From Liolophura sinensis (lineage: Eukaryota; Mollusca; Polyplacophora; Chitonida; Chitonidae), in NCBI RefSeq assembly GCF_032854445.1, contig NC_088300.1, positions 35,693,608 through 35,757,607 on the forward strand: DNA of 64,000 nt, read 5' to 3'. A program made the translations under genes and the position numbers. The notes below the pieces were generated by a model. The model was given only the letters and a program-made list of their open reading frames with translations. It did no database searches and had not been told where the DNA came from. Positions 22,231-35,800 of the stretch are shown one piece after another. Position 1 is the stretch's first letter. The number at the start of each line of letters is the position of its first letter.

Positions 22231-25200
22231 CCCGATTCCTAATAACTGGTCACAGGAAACCATAATTTTTTTGTTCGAATATGATAGTTTAATGCAGCTT
22301 ACCATGATACCATGACTCTTTGAACAATATATAAAGTTCACGGCAGTTAGGTTGAAGAACTTTATACTCGCAACAAGGTGTAAACAGGCTAAATGTCTGA
22401 TTTCGTGGTTGGGTATTCTACATCAGTAACTGGTATGCAGTAAACTTTTTAATGCAGTGGCCGACAGCATGAAGCGATTCCATGTTGGGTAGACACCGGT
22501 ATCAGGAAATAAACGCAGAGATGTTTTTGTCGTTTTCCAAAATTACTGCAAGCAGTAACCCAGTGGTTAACTGTTTAAAGTCACTCAAGTTTTTGCCGTT
22601 AATCGCGTTTGAGGTGTACCTTTGACAAGGATTCATGGATGTCTTTCGTACTGTCAACGTGCATGGATGTACGTTTCATTATCCAAGGCCTTAAGAGTAT
22701 ATCCGTATGCACGAGTAACAATGCATGTGACTTTCTCAAAATTGTACTCAATTCATAGGGTAGGGGAAGTAAATCTGTCAAGTACGCCACGCAGGCAAGC
22801 AAGGCGGACTTGTGTTAGTGCCGTTAAACTTTGTATGTATCGAGCTTTACTGTAAATAACCCGAGACTATGTAACACTCGCTACTAAACATATAATACCA
22901 CAGAGTTGGACTTCACTATAAATGTGCGATACCATTATGTATTTGGACGATTTGAACAACTTTCTTGGGAGATTTGTCTGGACAATTTCGCTGTTGGAAG
23001 TTATGGCCAAAGCCCAACAGTCTACAGTGGGAAAATGTCTCACTTAGGCCATATATTGTCTCCGATCCGATCACAAGTAGGCTCTATATGCGGGCTGAAC
23101 TCGAATCGATAATATTTATCTAGAAGTCGATAGAACATTAACATTCCTCAAGTGTTCCGCAGCGAGCAAGCATGTATGATTTAGATAAAGTATACCCCAG
23201 CAAATGCAAAAGGATAGATACGTCGACCCCCCCCCCCATCCCCCCCCCCCCCAAAAAAACAAGAAAAAAACCAACGTAGAAGTCGCCTGTTTCACGTTTC
23301 AATATTTCGCCAAAATTTTATTTGACATTTTCGGGATACGTAAAAAGTATCAACGTTTGTCGAACTATTGAAACGTCAAATATGCAACTTTTCAGTTCTT
23401 GAGGAGTACCTATATGCTTTTGAAATATGCTAAGCATATTGATAGATGAACACGTGTTTACACACTGGTAATATGAACTACGCTATGCAGTTGAACTTCG
23501 CGTGCAAGGTAGCTTACCGGATTAGTTTTTTTTTTTTTTTTTTTTGAAACCAACACCAGTTCCTGGATTGTTTTTTCTTCTATGAAGGATCAAAGTCTCA
23601 AAGCCTTATGACTGTACAGACAATTTATCACTGGTCCATACACTACTGTAAACGTTCACACATGCGATGGGTTTAAATTAAACGGATCAACGACAGGTGT
23701 TTGTTAGTACACTGGGGTTAAACAGTGGGAGGCGAATCAGGATCTCCTGTTTTACGACCACAAGGTCCGTTCCCCTGACCATTAGTCCTGCTGCAAAACC
23801 GTTTACTGACCGGTCAGTAAGCTGTGTAACGGCTTGACCAGACCTTCACTGTTTAAGGGGCAAGAGTAAGGTGTCACCCCCTATATACATGTATGTCACC
23901 CCCTATATAGATGTATATAGCTGTCATACTTACCACGGCCATGCACGCACATCAAACTACACCGGGTACTCCAACCTAATTATCTAATTTTACCGCGAGG
24001 AAATACACTGCACTGTATCTTCACATATAACACCTGGAATTACGAGACGGACTACGTCTGTGTTAATCCCAGGTAACACCGAGCGTCAATCGTCAAGTTA
24101 CACTATATATAGGGAAAGAAGAATAAAAAGATAGCATATTTATATATATATATATATACTTTCAAAATCATGAAATCATTGCAAATCTTAACTGAAGGAA
24201 AGGTGACCCCAGTGTACATGTAAATATAATGTCACATTTGACAGAGAGCAAAAAATGAAAATTTTTCATTTAACTCTTCATTCGAATGATAGGCCTACAT
24301 CATTATACACATGTGTTCACACATTACAATGGATGTAGAGATTATGGTTTGTGTAAACCACATACACACGGGATCGAAAGCTGATGCTGGTCGAGGTATA
24401 CAGTGAGTTAGATTCCAGCTATAGGTCAGCAGGTGTTCAGCTGTGATGAGACCAGCTATATAGGGCGCAATTAAAGCGCATGCGTAGGTCACTTAAAATG
24501 TCATTATAGTATAAAGCATTAAAAGTAGCTGGTTGGTGCCTGACCGTGAAATTCTCTTAGCAGATGTCGCAATTCTTTCCCTGTCTAGGCATGGATTTTT
24601 GCTCGACCATCGTCACTCTACCACTCTCGATTGGCGACGCACTTTCTGTATGGCACACATGTAGGTTTACCGTGTATTTGTGGTACGAACCGGGTACATA
24701 TGGCCTACTCCGCTATAGCGATCGGGTATAACAGAAACTAAAACCTCTGTTTGATGTGATTTCAGGTCGTTTTGTCTGGCTCAGATAACTCGCATCTATA
24801 CCAAATTCGTAAATACTCTGATAGACCATATTCATGGCTGCTCAACCTTATGACGTATCAAAATATGTTTCAACGTACTAGTCAGTGTACTCGGACTAAT
24901 CTTGCACCTGTATGGCTCATATGAAATGATAGAATGTCAAAAACATGACCAACCAACCAAACCACTATGTAATCGACAGACAGACAGACAGACAGACAAG
25001 CAGACAGATCGAATGACTTATAAAGCTGCATGCTTGCCACAGATCGGGTGCACACTCTGCAGTTATGTAACACCAAGAAGTCCGTGTATGATATTTGACT
25101 GAGCGAAAACGTACACTGCAAATATTAACTACACAACATACGTTTATGACAACATATGCATTAATGTGCCAAAGCCTTGCCGTTTTGTTTGAAAGCAGAC

Positions 25201-26842
25201 GGCTTACCTACCCACAAACACATGTATATGGTGGGACTATACACGCATACGTTTTTGTTAGAACATGGCTGGCATCCTTTTTTGTAACATTGACGTTTTC
25301 ATTAAATCATGTCCATGTTTTTATTTCAAAAACATTGATGTTTTGTAGAAAAATATGACATGTCTACCAGAGTGGTCAAATAGCTGTTTTTATTTTAACC
25401 TGTATACGCCTATCCGTTTATGCTGTGTTTATATTGACTCCAATACATGTAGACACGTTTGAAGGCCTGCACTATAATCGCGTGGATCGAATGTAGTTTG
25501 TTTGACATGACACTGCCTAAACCTCCAAGCAAAATTTATTTACCTCGCCCCATCTCGCCCTAATACATACCGCCCACCTTCCTGTCTCCCAAACGATAAT
25601 GTTAGTCACGGAAGATCTAGCCATGGTTGTAAGAGATAATCACATTGTTTGTTTCCGTCTTTAATATCCTTTTTCGGTGCCAGATATGCATGTTTACCGT
25701 ACCAACAGCAGGCCAACAAGAGAAATCCAACTCGCATGCAATCCTGAAATATATAGGGGCCGAATCTCAAAAAAAAAAAAAAAAAAAAAAAATCGGTCAA
25801 ATTTAACAGAAAGTGCTTTAATATATTCTGCTCTTGAAGCATATCATTCTGTTAAATAAAATACACCTGTATTTTATTATTCAACAGACAGATTGAAATA
25901 CACATGTATATTTTATTATTCAACAGACAGATTGAAATACATGTATATTTTGTTAATATATCGTACTAGACTATAACAGATTATTATCTTGCACATGACA
26001 CAATACTGAGTTATAATAACAGAATACATTCATTTTTGCTTTACTCAGATAACAGACTTTCTGTTAAAATTGACAGATTAAGTTTTTGAGTGCATCCTTA
26101 TGCCTTTCAACACACATACAACTAACTATAACGGATAATTACACCGCAGAAAGGTTTTAGGTGTACATGTCTCCTACATGAGTAATATTATATGGCTAAA
26201 TAAGTACTATAGGCTTTGAACTTGAAATAAACAAAAAAAAAATGTAACATGTAACGAATTTTTATTAACTCAGTCAAACAGTTATGTATAAGGTTATAAA
26301 CGAAGTTCATTAAATTAACTCATAATAACTGATCTGGGATTATAATCCTACTCAACATGACTGTGTTTTATAGAAGTAGAACTATAACACCCAAGTCATA
26401 GGACTTAGTACAGGACTAAGATACAGACGCCATTTGATCCCCTTGTACAAGCCACATTATCTACCTAGGTATACAGTGTCTGGGCCATACAATAAATACA
26501 CATATTTCACAGCTCATCTCTCGTACCTTGCCTTGACAGTATAGGGTATATGACATTAGGCAAGCTACTCGTTAGACCTGTGTGACACATTGCGAAGTGT
26601 TCGTCTTCGTGATAAATTCGTGCGATTTTCTTCCGGTTTGACACGATGTAGCATTGACAAAGTTGACAAGTCGACCCAATGAATCAGAAAGTCGCATGCT
26701 TGTCAGCTAAGATTTGCCAGCCGCGTGGTTCTATTCTGATCTCGAGAGAGGGCTGTAGGGACCAGGTAGCTTATCTTTACCGGCACAGGTATAGTACAAC
26801 CACGGCGTGACAAGCCGATCGTAGAATCATAACTAACTGAAC
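22231..26842. other. Intergenic region upstream of SHTN1
   Basis: No gene recognised. It has simple repeats: a C-rich run at 23227-23252, poly-T at 23526-23545, (TA)n near 24140-24160, GACA repeats at 24976-25000 and poly-A at 25769-25791. A small tandem duplication lies at about 25855-25950 (attttattattcaacagaca). The last few hundred bases should include the SHTN1 promoter; it shows no TATA box at a convincing position. Confidence 0.45.
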
Positions 26843-29800
26843 ATGGAGGCGCCAAACACAGCAAGTGTCAGCGAGGCCGACGTCTGGAAGAAGAAGTTTG
26901 AAGAATGCGAAAAAACGCTGTCAGCGTTGGAACCTTTGGCTGCCGATGGTAATATTTGTTTTATGTTAACAATGTTAACTAATTACTGTTATTTGGTATA
27001 GAGCATGATAGACACGGTGATAGGTGTATATCTGATGCATAGGGACCTGTATATAAAATGACGTCGGGTTATAAAAGGACGAAGTAGAGTGGGGAGTGGA
27101 GTGAGGTTTAGGTGGGGGTGGGATACAGTAGCAGGGTATAGTATAGATTTAGGTTGTATAAAATGTTTGATGATAGTCCATTTCGAGATGATGATGCAGA
27201 AGGGGGTGGGAGGGAGCCTTCTAATACATGTAACCTACTTCACACTACAAGCAGCAGTGTATGTTTGTAATGTTATGACATTAGATACATCTACATTGTA
27301 CATATCATATGACATTGTAAAAATACAGTTATAGTGTACACTGGTTGTTATGGCCAATTTCAGGACTTCTAATTTTATCAGTCTATACAGAAAAATAACA
27401 TCACAATATGCCCGAGTAAACACCTTGCAAACTTGCGAAAAGGTTGAAAAATACCAGTATATATGTGGTACGAATGTCATATTGGGGGTGATAATGATTA
27501 ATGCTTTGACAGGCTGTATGGCAAAACATAAGGAGCTAAATTTGATGACTTTAACTTTATGTGTACGGCCATACCCCAGAGTAAAAAAAAAACCTGAAGA
27601 TAATTTGTTCTTGTATTGTATTAGGTGACATGACTATGTATGTAGTCAGCATAAGTCCGGAAGTAAGTGAAGAGGACTATTTTCAGCTTGAGCAGTTAGT
27701 AATTAACTGCTTCCTGTGGAACGTTGTGGAATTGTATTTGTATTACAGAACACCCCACCCCCCTCAAAAAAAAAAAAAAGGTCAATGGATCTCATTTGAA
27801 AATGATATGGGCCAAAAATTGTTCTGTTATTTTTTTTATGTATGGGCTTGTTTTAAGTTTTGACTATTTAACTGGAGATTAAAAGCATAAGCTGTGTTTA
27901 CAGAAACGTGGCAAAATGTACAGAATACAGAATAGTGCAAGCTGAGTCACATAGCCAGTGCACCGCAGTAGTGCATAATTAGTATTCCATTAATGTGTAA
28001 TAATTGTATCCCTTTAATGTGCCACTTATTGTTGGTCAGAGGAAATAATTAGTTTTAAGCAAATCTGACATCATCTTTTTTTTTTTCTTTTTCTTTTTGT
28101 TTTCCTTAGGTGTCAAGGCATATGATGAACTTCTGAATAAATACAACACCAACCAGACCCAGGTAAACTTATTAGCGTCTGTTTTGTTACCGCCTTGTTC
28201 TTATTATCATCATGCATTAGTCACAGTGTCTTGTAGCTCGTGTTACTGGAAAGTCACAGTGTCTTGTAGCTCGTGTTACTGGAAAGTCAAAGTGTCTTCT
28301 AGCTCGTGTTACTGGAAAGTCACAGTGTCTTGTAGCTCGTGTTACTGGAAAGTCACAGTGTCTTGTAGCTCACATTAATGGAAAGTCACAGTGTCTTGTA
28401 GCTCACATTAATGGAAAGTCACAGTGTCTTGTAGCTCACATTGATGGAAAGTCACAGTGTCTTGTAGCTTGTGTTAATTGAAAGTCACAGTGTCTTGTAG
28501 CTCGCATTAATTGAAAGTCACAGTGTCTTGTAGCTTGTGTTAATTGAAAGTCACAGTGTCTTGTAGCTCGCATTAATGGAAAGTCACAGTGTCTTGTAGC
28601 TCGCATTAATTGAAAGTCACAGTGTCTTGTAGCTCACATTAATGGAAAATCACAGTGTCTTGTAACTCACATTAATGGAAAGTCCCAGTGTCTTGTAGCT
28701 CGCATTAATGGAAAGTCACAGTGTCTTGTAGCTCGCATTAATGGAAAGTCACAGTGTCTTGTAGCTCGCATTAATTGAAAGTCACAGTGTCTTGTAGCTC
28801 ACATTAATGGAAAATCACAGGGTCTTGTAACTCACATTAATGGAAAGTCCCAGTGTCTTGTAGCTCGCTTAGATGACACCAGTTTTACTAGTATTTTATG
28901 TTTTATGGGTGGTCCATTTTTATTTTGTCCAGTCTTTTAGGAATTTGTGATTTTCACGTTTATCAAGGTTTTCCGATTATGTCTTCAGTGGGAAACATTG
29001 CCAAAGATAGTCCGCATTGTCCATAAATTAGAAGATTTTCAAGTTATAATTTCATTCCCTTCGACAACATTGTTGAAAGAGTCATTCTGCCTGTAAAACT
29101 GCAATTAAGAGTGGTTCAGCTTTACTAAGAAATCCAGTGTAGGCCAGATAAAAGGGCATGTACTAAATATGGCTTTTGGAAGTCTGCATGGTCAGTACTA
29201 TCAGTAGTCAACTGTCTAGGTTATAGTGAAACGTTTGCCACAGTAAATTTATTGTCACAATTTCGGTTTCATGTAGCATCCACTGAAACAACCCCGTTGC
29301 ACATGCATATGGTCATGGATGGTTTTGATATTAATCTGTGCCATACTTGTTGTGAGAAGAGACTAATGGTATCGTGAAAGAGTTATCGTCAGTGGAAAGA
29401 CAACTGTATCACAGATTACCCTTATTTATTTTTCCGAAAATAAGAATAAATAATTTTGGGCAAATTTTCAGTGGTCTTTTCATTGACTAGTGGCTTATTT
29501 TCCTAAAGTTTGGTATGTAAAAATAAACATTCAGAAGAACATAAAGGCCATAAAATAATTCTATTCATGCTATCACTTAGGTTTTTCCGATTTGCCCTCA
29601 GACTTTCCCAATTGCTGAGGAAGGCAGCATGAGCTGGACTTGCACTTGAAATAAAGTGTGCATAGTTTGGTAGTGTACATTATGTGTACTATGCATTGAA
29701 GAACATGTTTCATTTATGTTATACAAGCTTTCATGAAATTGAAACAAAATGTTGCTGTCTTCTTGACAAATAAAACATGGATCAAGGTTATGAGGGTGTA

Positions 29801-32800
29801 ATACATTTGTATGAGTTTTGTTTAATATGTTAATAAATGTACCTTTATTTACTGTGACAATGTTGATTTTGTTTTAGTACAAAAAACTTCAAGACAAGTT
29901 GCAAGAGAAAGAAGAACAGATGAATGAAATAAAAACACGTAAGTTTGCTTTGTTAACAAAGCCTCATCCACAGGTTAGTGGCAGGCTTGAAAAAAAAAAA
30001 GCGCCTACAAGATAGTAAGATGTATGTCTTTTATTATTTATTCTATTTTGACACAGATGGGGATTAAAAAGATATATCACTAGCCCCACCCCCCACCCCC
30101 AAATCTTAATGTAAAGCATTTTTTGGAGGATTTGTCTGAAATTTACATAATTGTCTGCGAGAATAAACCATCATTTTAATCAACTAATTTTATCCGACTG
30201 TTGTGTGTTTAGTTGTGTTGGATTTGTAATCACTGATAGGCTGTATTTTGTGGGGAAGTTTGATAATGTGTTAACTGTAAAATACTTGTGACTTGTATAA
30301 TTCAAACATTGCAAGGAGTCTCTTTAATTTTCCCCCCAGTGGTGGAACCCATGTACAATGAGTATGATAAACTGCAGACCAGGTTAAGCATTGAAACCAA
30401 GTGTAGGGAGGAAGTGGAAACCTATGCTAGTAAGGTAGGTCAGTGCATCTGGAGCTCATCTCATCCATAACACTTCCCTCAAATCTTATACACTTTTCTA
30501 ACCATCCACAAAGATATTTCTGCCTGCCAGGCTGTTTCCTTCTTTTTAGGTATATGCACATTATCCAAATCTAACATTTCCCACATGTGTTTACTTGAGT
30601 TAAGTCTTCTTGGTTTCCACCATCCATAATTTTTGAATACAGTTTATGAACAAATAAAGTAAAGTAGTGAATGTGTGTAGATTTTTTTTTCATTCTAGAA
30701 ATTTCCCATACAATTACAGAGAACTTCAAGTGGTCATTGTTTTAATTCTGAATTTATATTATCACTAATTATTATTCACAAATTACTGTCACTTTTTTCC
30801 TGTTTCTATGCTTTTTATCCAGTCCAATGTTGGTTGCACACATGATTAATGTTTGTACTGTACACCAACTTTTGTCCTTTTGAATTGCTCTGCAGATAAA
30901 TTTTTGTCCTATACACCATATGTTGACATACCATGATTTTAATCTATAAGTCAATATATGGCCATGATGTTTGTTATGGCTGACTAATTTAACCCATCTG
31001 GTATGTGTGTAAATGTAGAAAGGTGAAGACTGGACACCACAGATAGGGGTGTATCAGTTTATCCACAACTCTGACCTCAGGGGAACATAAATAAGTGACC
31101 TGTGACACTCAGGCCAACCTCTGTAAGCATTCATGTACCCCAAAAAATCTGGAGTGTGGTATCAGGCGATTTTAACTTGCAGACAAAAGAGGTGGCAAGC
31201 TAGGGATTGATGAGGGTGTTTTATTTAAATGCCCCATCTGTACTTTTCAACTTAACATGGCATGATCTTGTCAGGTTATTACAGGATCCATTTTGACAAC
31301 CGCCTGTGAGTTGTATTTGTTTTTGGTGAAATAGATGAGAGCTACATATATATATCCATGACCTGGTTACACTTCATTTTGGAAGAGTCTGTCTCAAAAC
31401 ACCAATCTAGGATCAACAAAACTCTGTCAGAATCAACAGGGGTAACTTAAATCATGGACGAAAGTGTAGGTCAGTTTACTGCAGATTGACATATTACCAA
31501 AGTGTTGGACAGAAGAATATGTTTTGTACTGAACTACATGTATCTATCCATGCATGCTAATGAAGTGGGATATGTCTCACTTTGACATAGTTGCATTGAC
31601 ACTACCCAGATCCTCACTGAAGTGTGCCTTTTATCCTCACTTAGCACTAATGTGGTCAATTTTAATAATGACAATCCCCCATACTCTGTGTGTGCTAAAG
31701 AGGTTATCTCTGCTTGTAAACAGGCTTCAAACTGTTTATCATAGATTTACTTATCTTGGCTGTTTCCCTGGGTCCCACATCTTTCAGCAGCCTGAGTAAA
31801 GTATGTACCTCCTGCCATGAAACCTTATGGCCCCACTCAGATAACCAACAGGTTTGTGTATAGGCTTATATATACTGTACCGGGAACCAATCTTTTTGTA
31901 GCCATACACAGCCAGTAGGCAGCTCTGACATCCCTAATTGGGGGCTTTAATTTATATGTAGGTAGATTTTCTGTTTCCTTCTTTGTATTTTTTGAATTTA
32001 TGTATTTCTTCAGCAGTAAGTTTCAATGTTTGTGGAAAAATGACAATCACAGGATGACTTTTGCGATTCTTCAACCATTCAAAATGGTCAGTCGAATTTA
32101 ACATCATAGGTTCAGATATGTTTGTTTGATATTTTGGAAGATACATTCTAATTTGCCAGTATATCAAAATAAATAAAACAAGACTGTTGTGCTATTGGAC
32201 CATGTATGTATAAATCGGTTACTTTCTTTTTTTCTTTAAGGGTATGTATCTCTTAATTGAAAAAAAGAAATTGTATTCAGGTTTCCACTCAGGCATTCGG
32301 ATAAAGAGCAGAAAAGTGTAAAAAGATTGTGTGAAAAGGAATCATCTGCAACAATAAAATGACAAGATCTGTAGTTTTTATCAAAAGAGTAAACATGCAC
32401 ATGGAAAGGGTATTTTTTTGTATGTTAACTGACATTTCAAATTGGCAAAGCTTCAAAAAATTGAGCATGATATGACATCTATTAACCCAATGAAATTCAG
32501 TGATATTGAATGAAAACAGTCAGATGGCTGTATTATGTGGGTGAAGAATGTGGAGGGCAATACTGTACATCTGATAGACTTAATTTGCATAGTGATCATT
32601 GCCTTAATGTGCTGCGAATTTTGTGATTTGAAAATAAGTCTATGTGTGTTCATATCAGCTAACATTGAAGCGCTTTGTATACATAGAGCAAAATGTGTAC
32701 TGTTGTAGTTTTCCATACTGCTATAATATCCTTGGAGTTTCCCCATCTCGTAATTAAAGGATAAGATAGCAAATGGTTAAAACATATTTCAGTTGAAAGC

Positions 32801-35800
32801 ACAATGTTCAAAATCTCTTTATTAGTATCATACATGTACTTTATTTTTCTCATATGGTTTGATCGGATAAGAATTTGATACTTCAAGTGCTGAATTTGCA
32901 CTACTTTATATTGCCTGATTGACTTTTGCAAAGCCGTATTGATTCTTTAAAGTAAATTTTCTTTCTAATTCTGTTCCAGTTGAATATTTGTCACAGCCAT
33001 GTATATGTAATTGGAGAATTTAGTCGTCTCTTAATTTTGTTGTACTTGTTTACAGTTTTCTCTAAAACTAATGATTTTGCGTACATCTGGATATTGACAA
33101 TTCATACTGACACAGGGCAGACATACTTATTTCTGCGTTTTTCGTGTCATCTACAGCTGACCAAGGAGAACAAAGTATTACGTAGACAGAGTCAAGCTTT
33201 CCTGAACAAAAGTGGTGGAGCGGTTCCAGTGGAGAAAGAACCCGATATCTTTAAGGAACATTGTGAGAGGATGGAGATTAAAATCAAAGGTATTGCACAG
33301 TGTTTTAACAGTATTTTGTTAATTGAATCATAAATCAATAATTTTTCTGATTAATTTCTCTTCCTTTCCCCTTGAATTTTTGATAAATGTCATGATGCCT
33401 GTTTGTGAATCTAACGTGGAGCAGGTAGATATCATTTAGCATTGGGATAAATTACTGTTCAGTCAGACTAATTCCCCAAAATTAGTTCAGTAAGACATTC
33501 CCCCCCAAAAAGGATGAATTTATGATTTATAGTTTGTTAAAAAGGTGCATTACTATTTTTGGTCTTCTTCATCTGAAATTTATGTATTCCACCTCAGCTC
33601 ATATTGCATTTAATTTTGAAAAAGTTCTGTAGCAATATCAGTTGAGCAAGCTGGAATTTATCAGATCAAAAAAAGGAAGCATAATCCAGTTAATTAATTA
33701 AGTTTAATATATTTGCTAAGGTCTATGTTGTGACCCATGATGTATGTGATTTCTCTTATGCTGAAAATGGCCCAGTTAACCACATATGCCAGCCCCCAAA
33801 ATGCATTGCCCCTTTTGAACTTCCCAAAAGTTATGTCTGCTACCTACTTTGCTTTTGTAATATCTAATCCTCAAGGATGTTTAACGGAGCTGTTTATGTA
33901 CACAGAAGTTTAAACTGTTGCCAACAGAGTTACAAAGGTGACTGACCTGAACATGAGGGTACGTCCTGTAAGGGATATTGTTCCCCTTGTAAGAGAGTGG
34001 TTTCAGTCCACAGCATAAGCCACTGAAGATACGGTAACAGAGGTCATGGAAATAACTGTTTTCTATAAAAGGGATGGTAGCTCAGTTTGCACTTCCTGGT
34101 TGTCTACTTATTCATGCAGCTTAAACTACTGTACTGACTTGCAAATTTATGAACTTAGTTAAACATTCTCTGTTGATGTTTTTCCCATTTTTCAAATTCA
34201 GGAAGTTAACTTGGTTTGTCTTGCTTTTACAAACCCAAAGGATTCATCTGTGCGTGTGTTTTTTGTTTCTTTTGAAATTGGCTTACTTGTGTCTGTGTAC
34301 TGAAAGCTGTTCCGAATAAGGAAGTTAGTGAGAATGGAAGCACCCTGGAGATACCATCCTTTGCAATGTAACCAAGCTCCAGTATCTCTTCCTAGTCTTC
34401 AAGTATTTTCTATTTAAAATTAAATGAAATCAAAAGTTTAATTTCATACATTTACATACAGCCTATCATACATTGATTGCATAGATAGTGCTTTTTGTGG
34501 AGTGATGTTTTTTTTCTTGTTTTCATCTCAAATTGACTTACTTCCCCCTCACAGCTTTTTGCCTAAATTGTTGATATGAACATGGTATGTTGTGAGATAG
34601 ATGCTGCAATGTCAGGTGAACAAACTGGAATGTATCAGTTTTGGAATGAAAAAGGAAGAAAACTTCATGAATTATGAGTTTTATTTATTTGATCAGGCCA
34701 CTGATTTGAAATTTTATTTTGCTCAAACTTTGATATTTACCTATGTATTTTATTGCTATTTAATGACATACTCAGCAGGTTTTCACATCTGAAATGAGAG
34801 CCAGCTTTGTTTAGAAAACCTAAGTGCCCATGGCAAACCGCCAACCTACAGCAAGTTACCAATGAACTTTGAAAGAAATTCCATACCTAAGGCAGCCTTG
34901 GATTGAATCAGCGCATCATGTGCCTGTTGGTTGAAGTGTACAGCATCTAGGACTGTCCAACTGTCAACTCAAAACATATTTATGATACTGCGGCATTGGC
35001 ATGTAAATGCTACACTGGGATCTGACCTTCACAAACACTTATAAAGCAATTATTCATGACTTTTGCAAATCATGTTGCCTTTTACCAGTTAATAACTATC
35101 TTGGACTCCATATGGAGGTAAAAAAAATTTGATTTGAAAGCTTTAAGAAAATGATCCTGATGTGTTCTATGTTTGCCCTTGTGGAAACTAAGATCTACAG
35201 GTTTGGTATTCTGTAGCTTAGATTTTCATTTGGCACGATTTTTACACTTTCTAGATGTAGATCTAGACATCATACTTCCCCTGGCTTTTAAACCCTCAGT
35301 GTTAACTGATGGGAACAGAATTAATTGATTTTGTGCTTACCCTTGTGGAAGCTCAGATTTACTGTTATAGAGTTACTTCCCCTGGTATCAAAATCGTGAG
35401 TGTTCTGGCTTTGTCTTGCAGAGTTAGAAGAAGAGATCACAGAAATTAAACAAAAGCTGCGGAACTCAGAGGACGAGACTGCGACTCAGAAAGAACGCGC
35501 AGACAAGGCGGTGTTGAGGGTAAGCAATCAAGAATGTTCCTGTTAAAACATCCATTTTAATTCTCAGGGCCTGCTCTGCTGTAAATTTTTCCGCCTTACA
35601 GGAATTTATGGTACATGTTTCATTACCACTTCCTTTCTCTCTCTTTGTTGTTGGGATGTTAGCTGGAGACAATTTGCCGTCAGCTAATCTGAAATATGAC
35701 ATGTGGAAAAGTTTGCTTGTATAACTTGCCAAAGGTCAGTGGTTTACCTCAGCCACACAGGTTTCCTAATGTCTGACGTTGTGTAAGTCAAACATTATTT

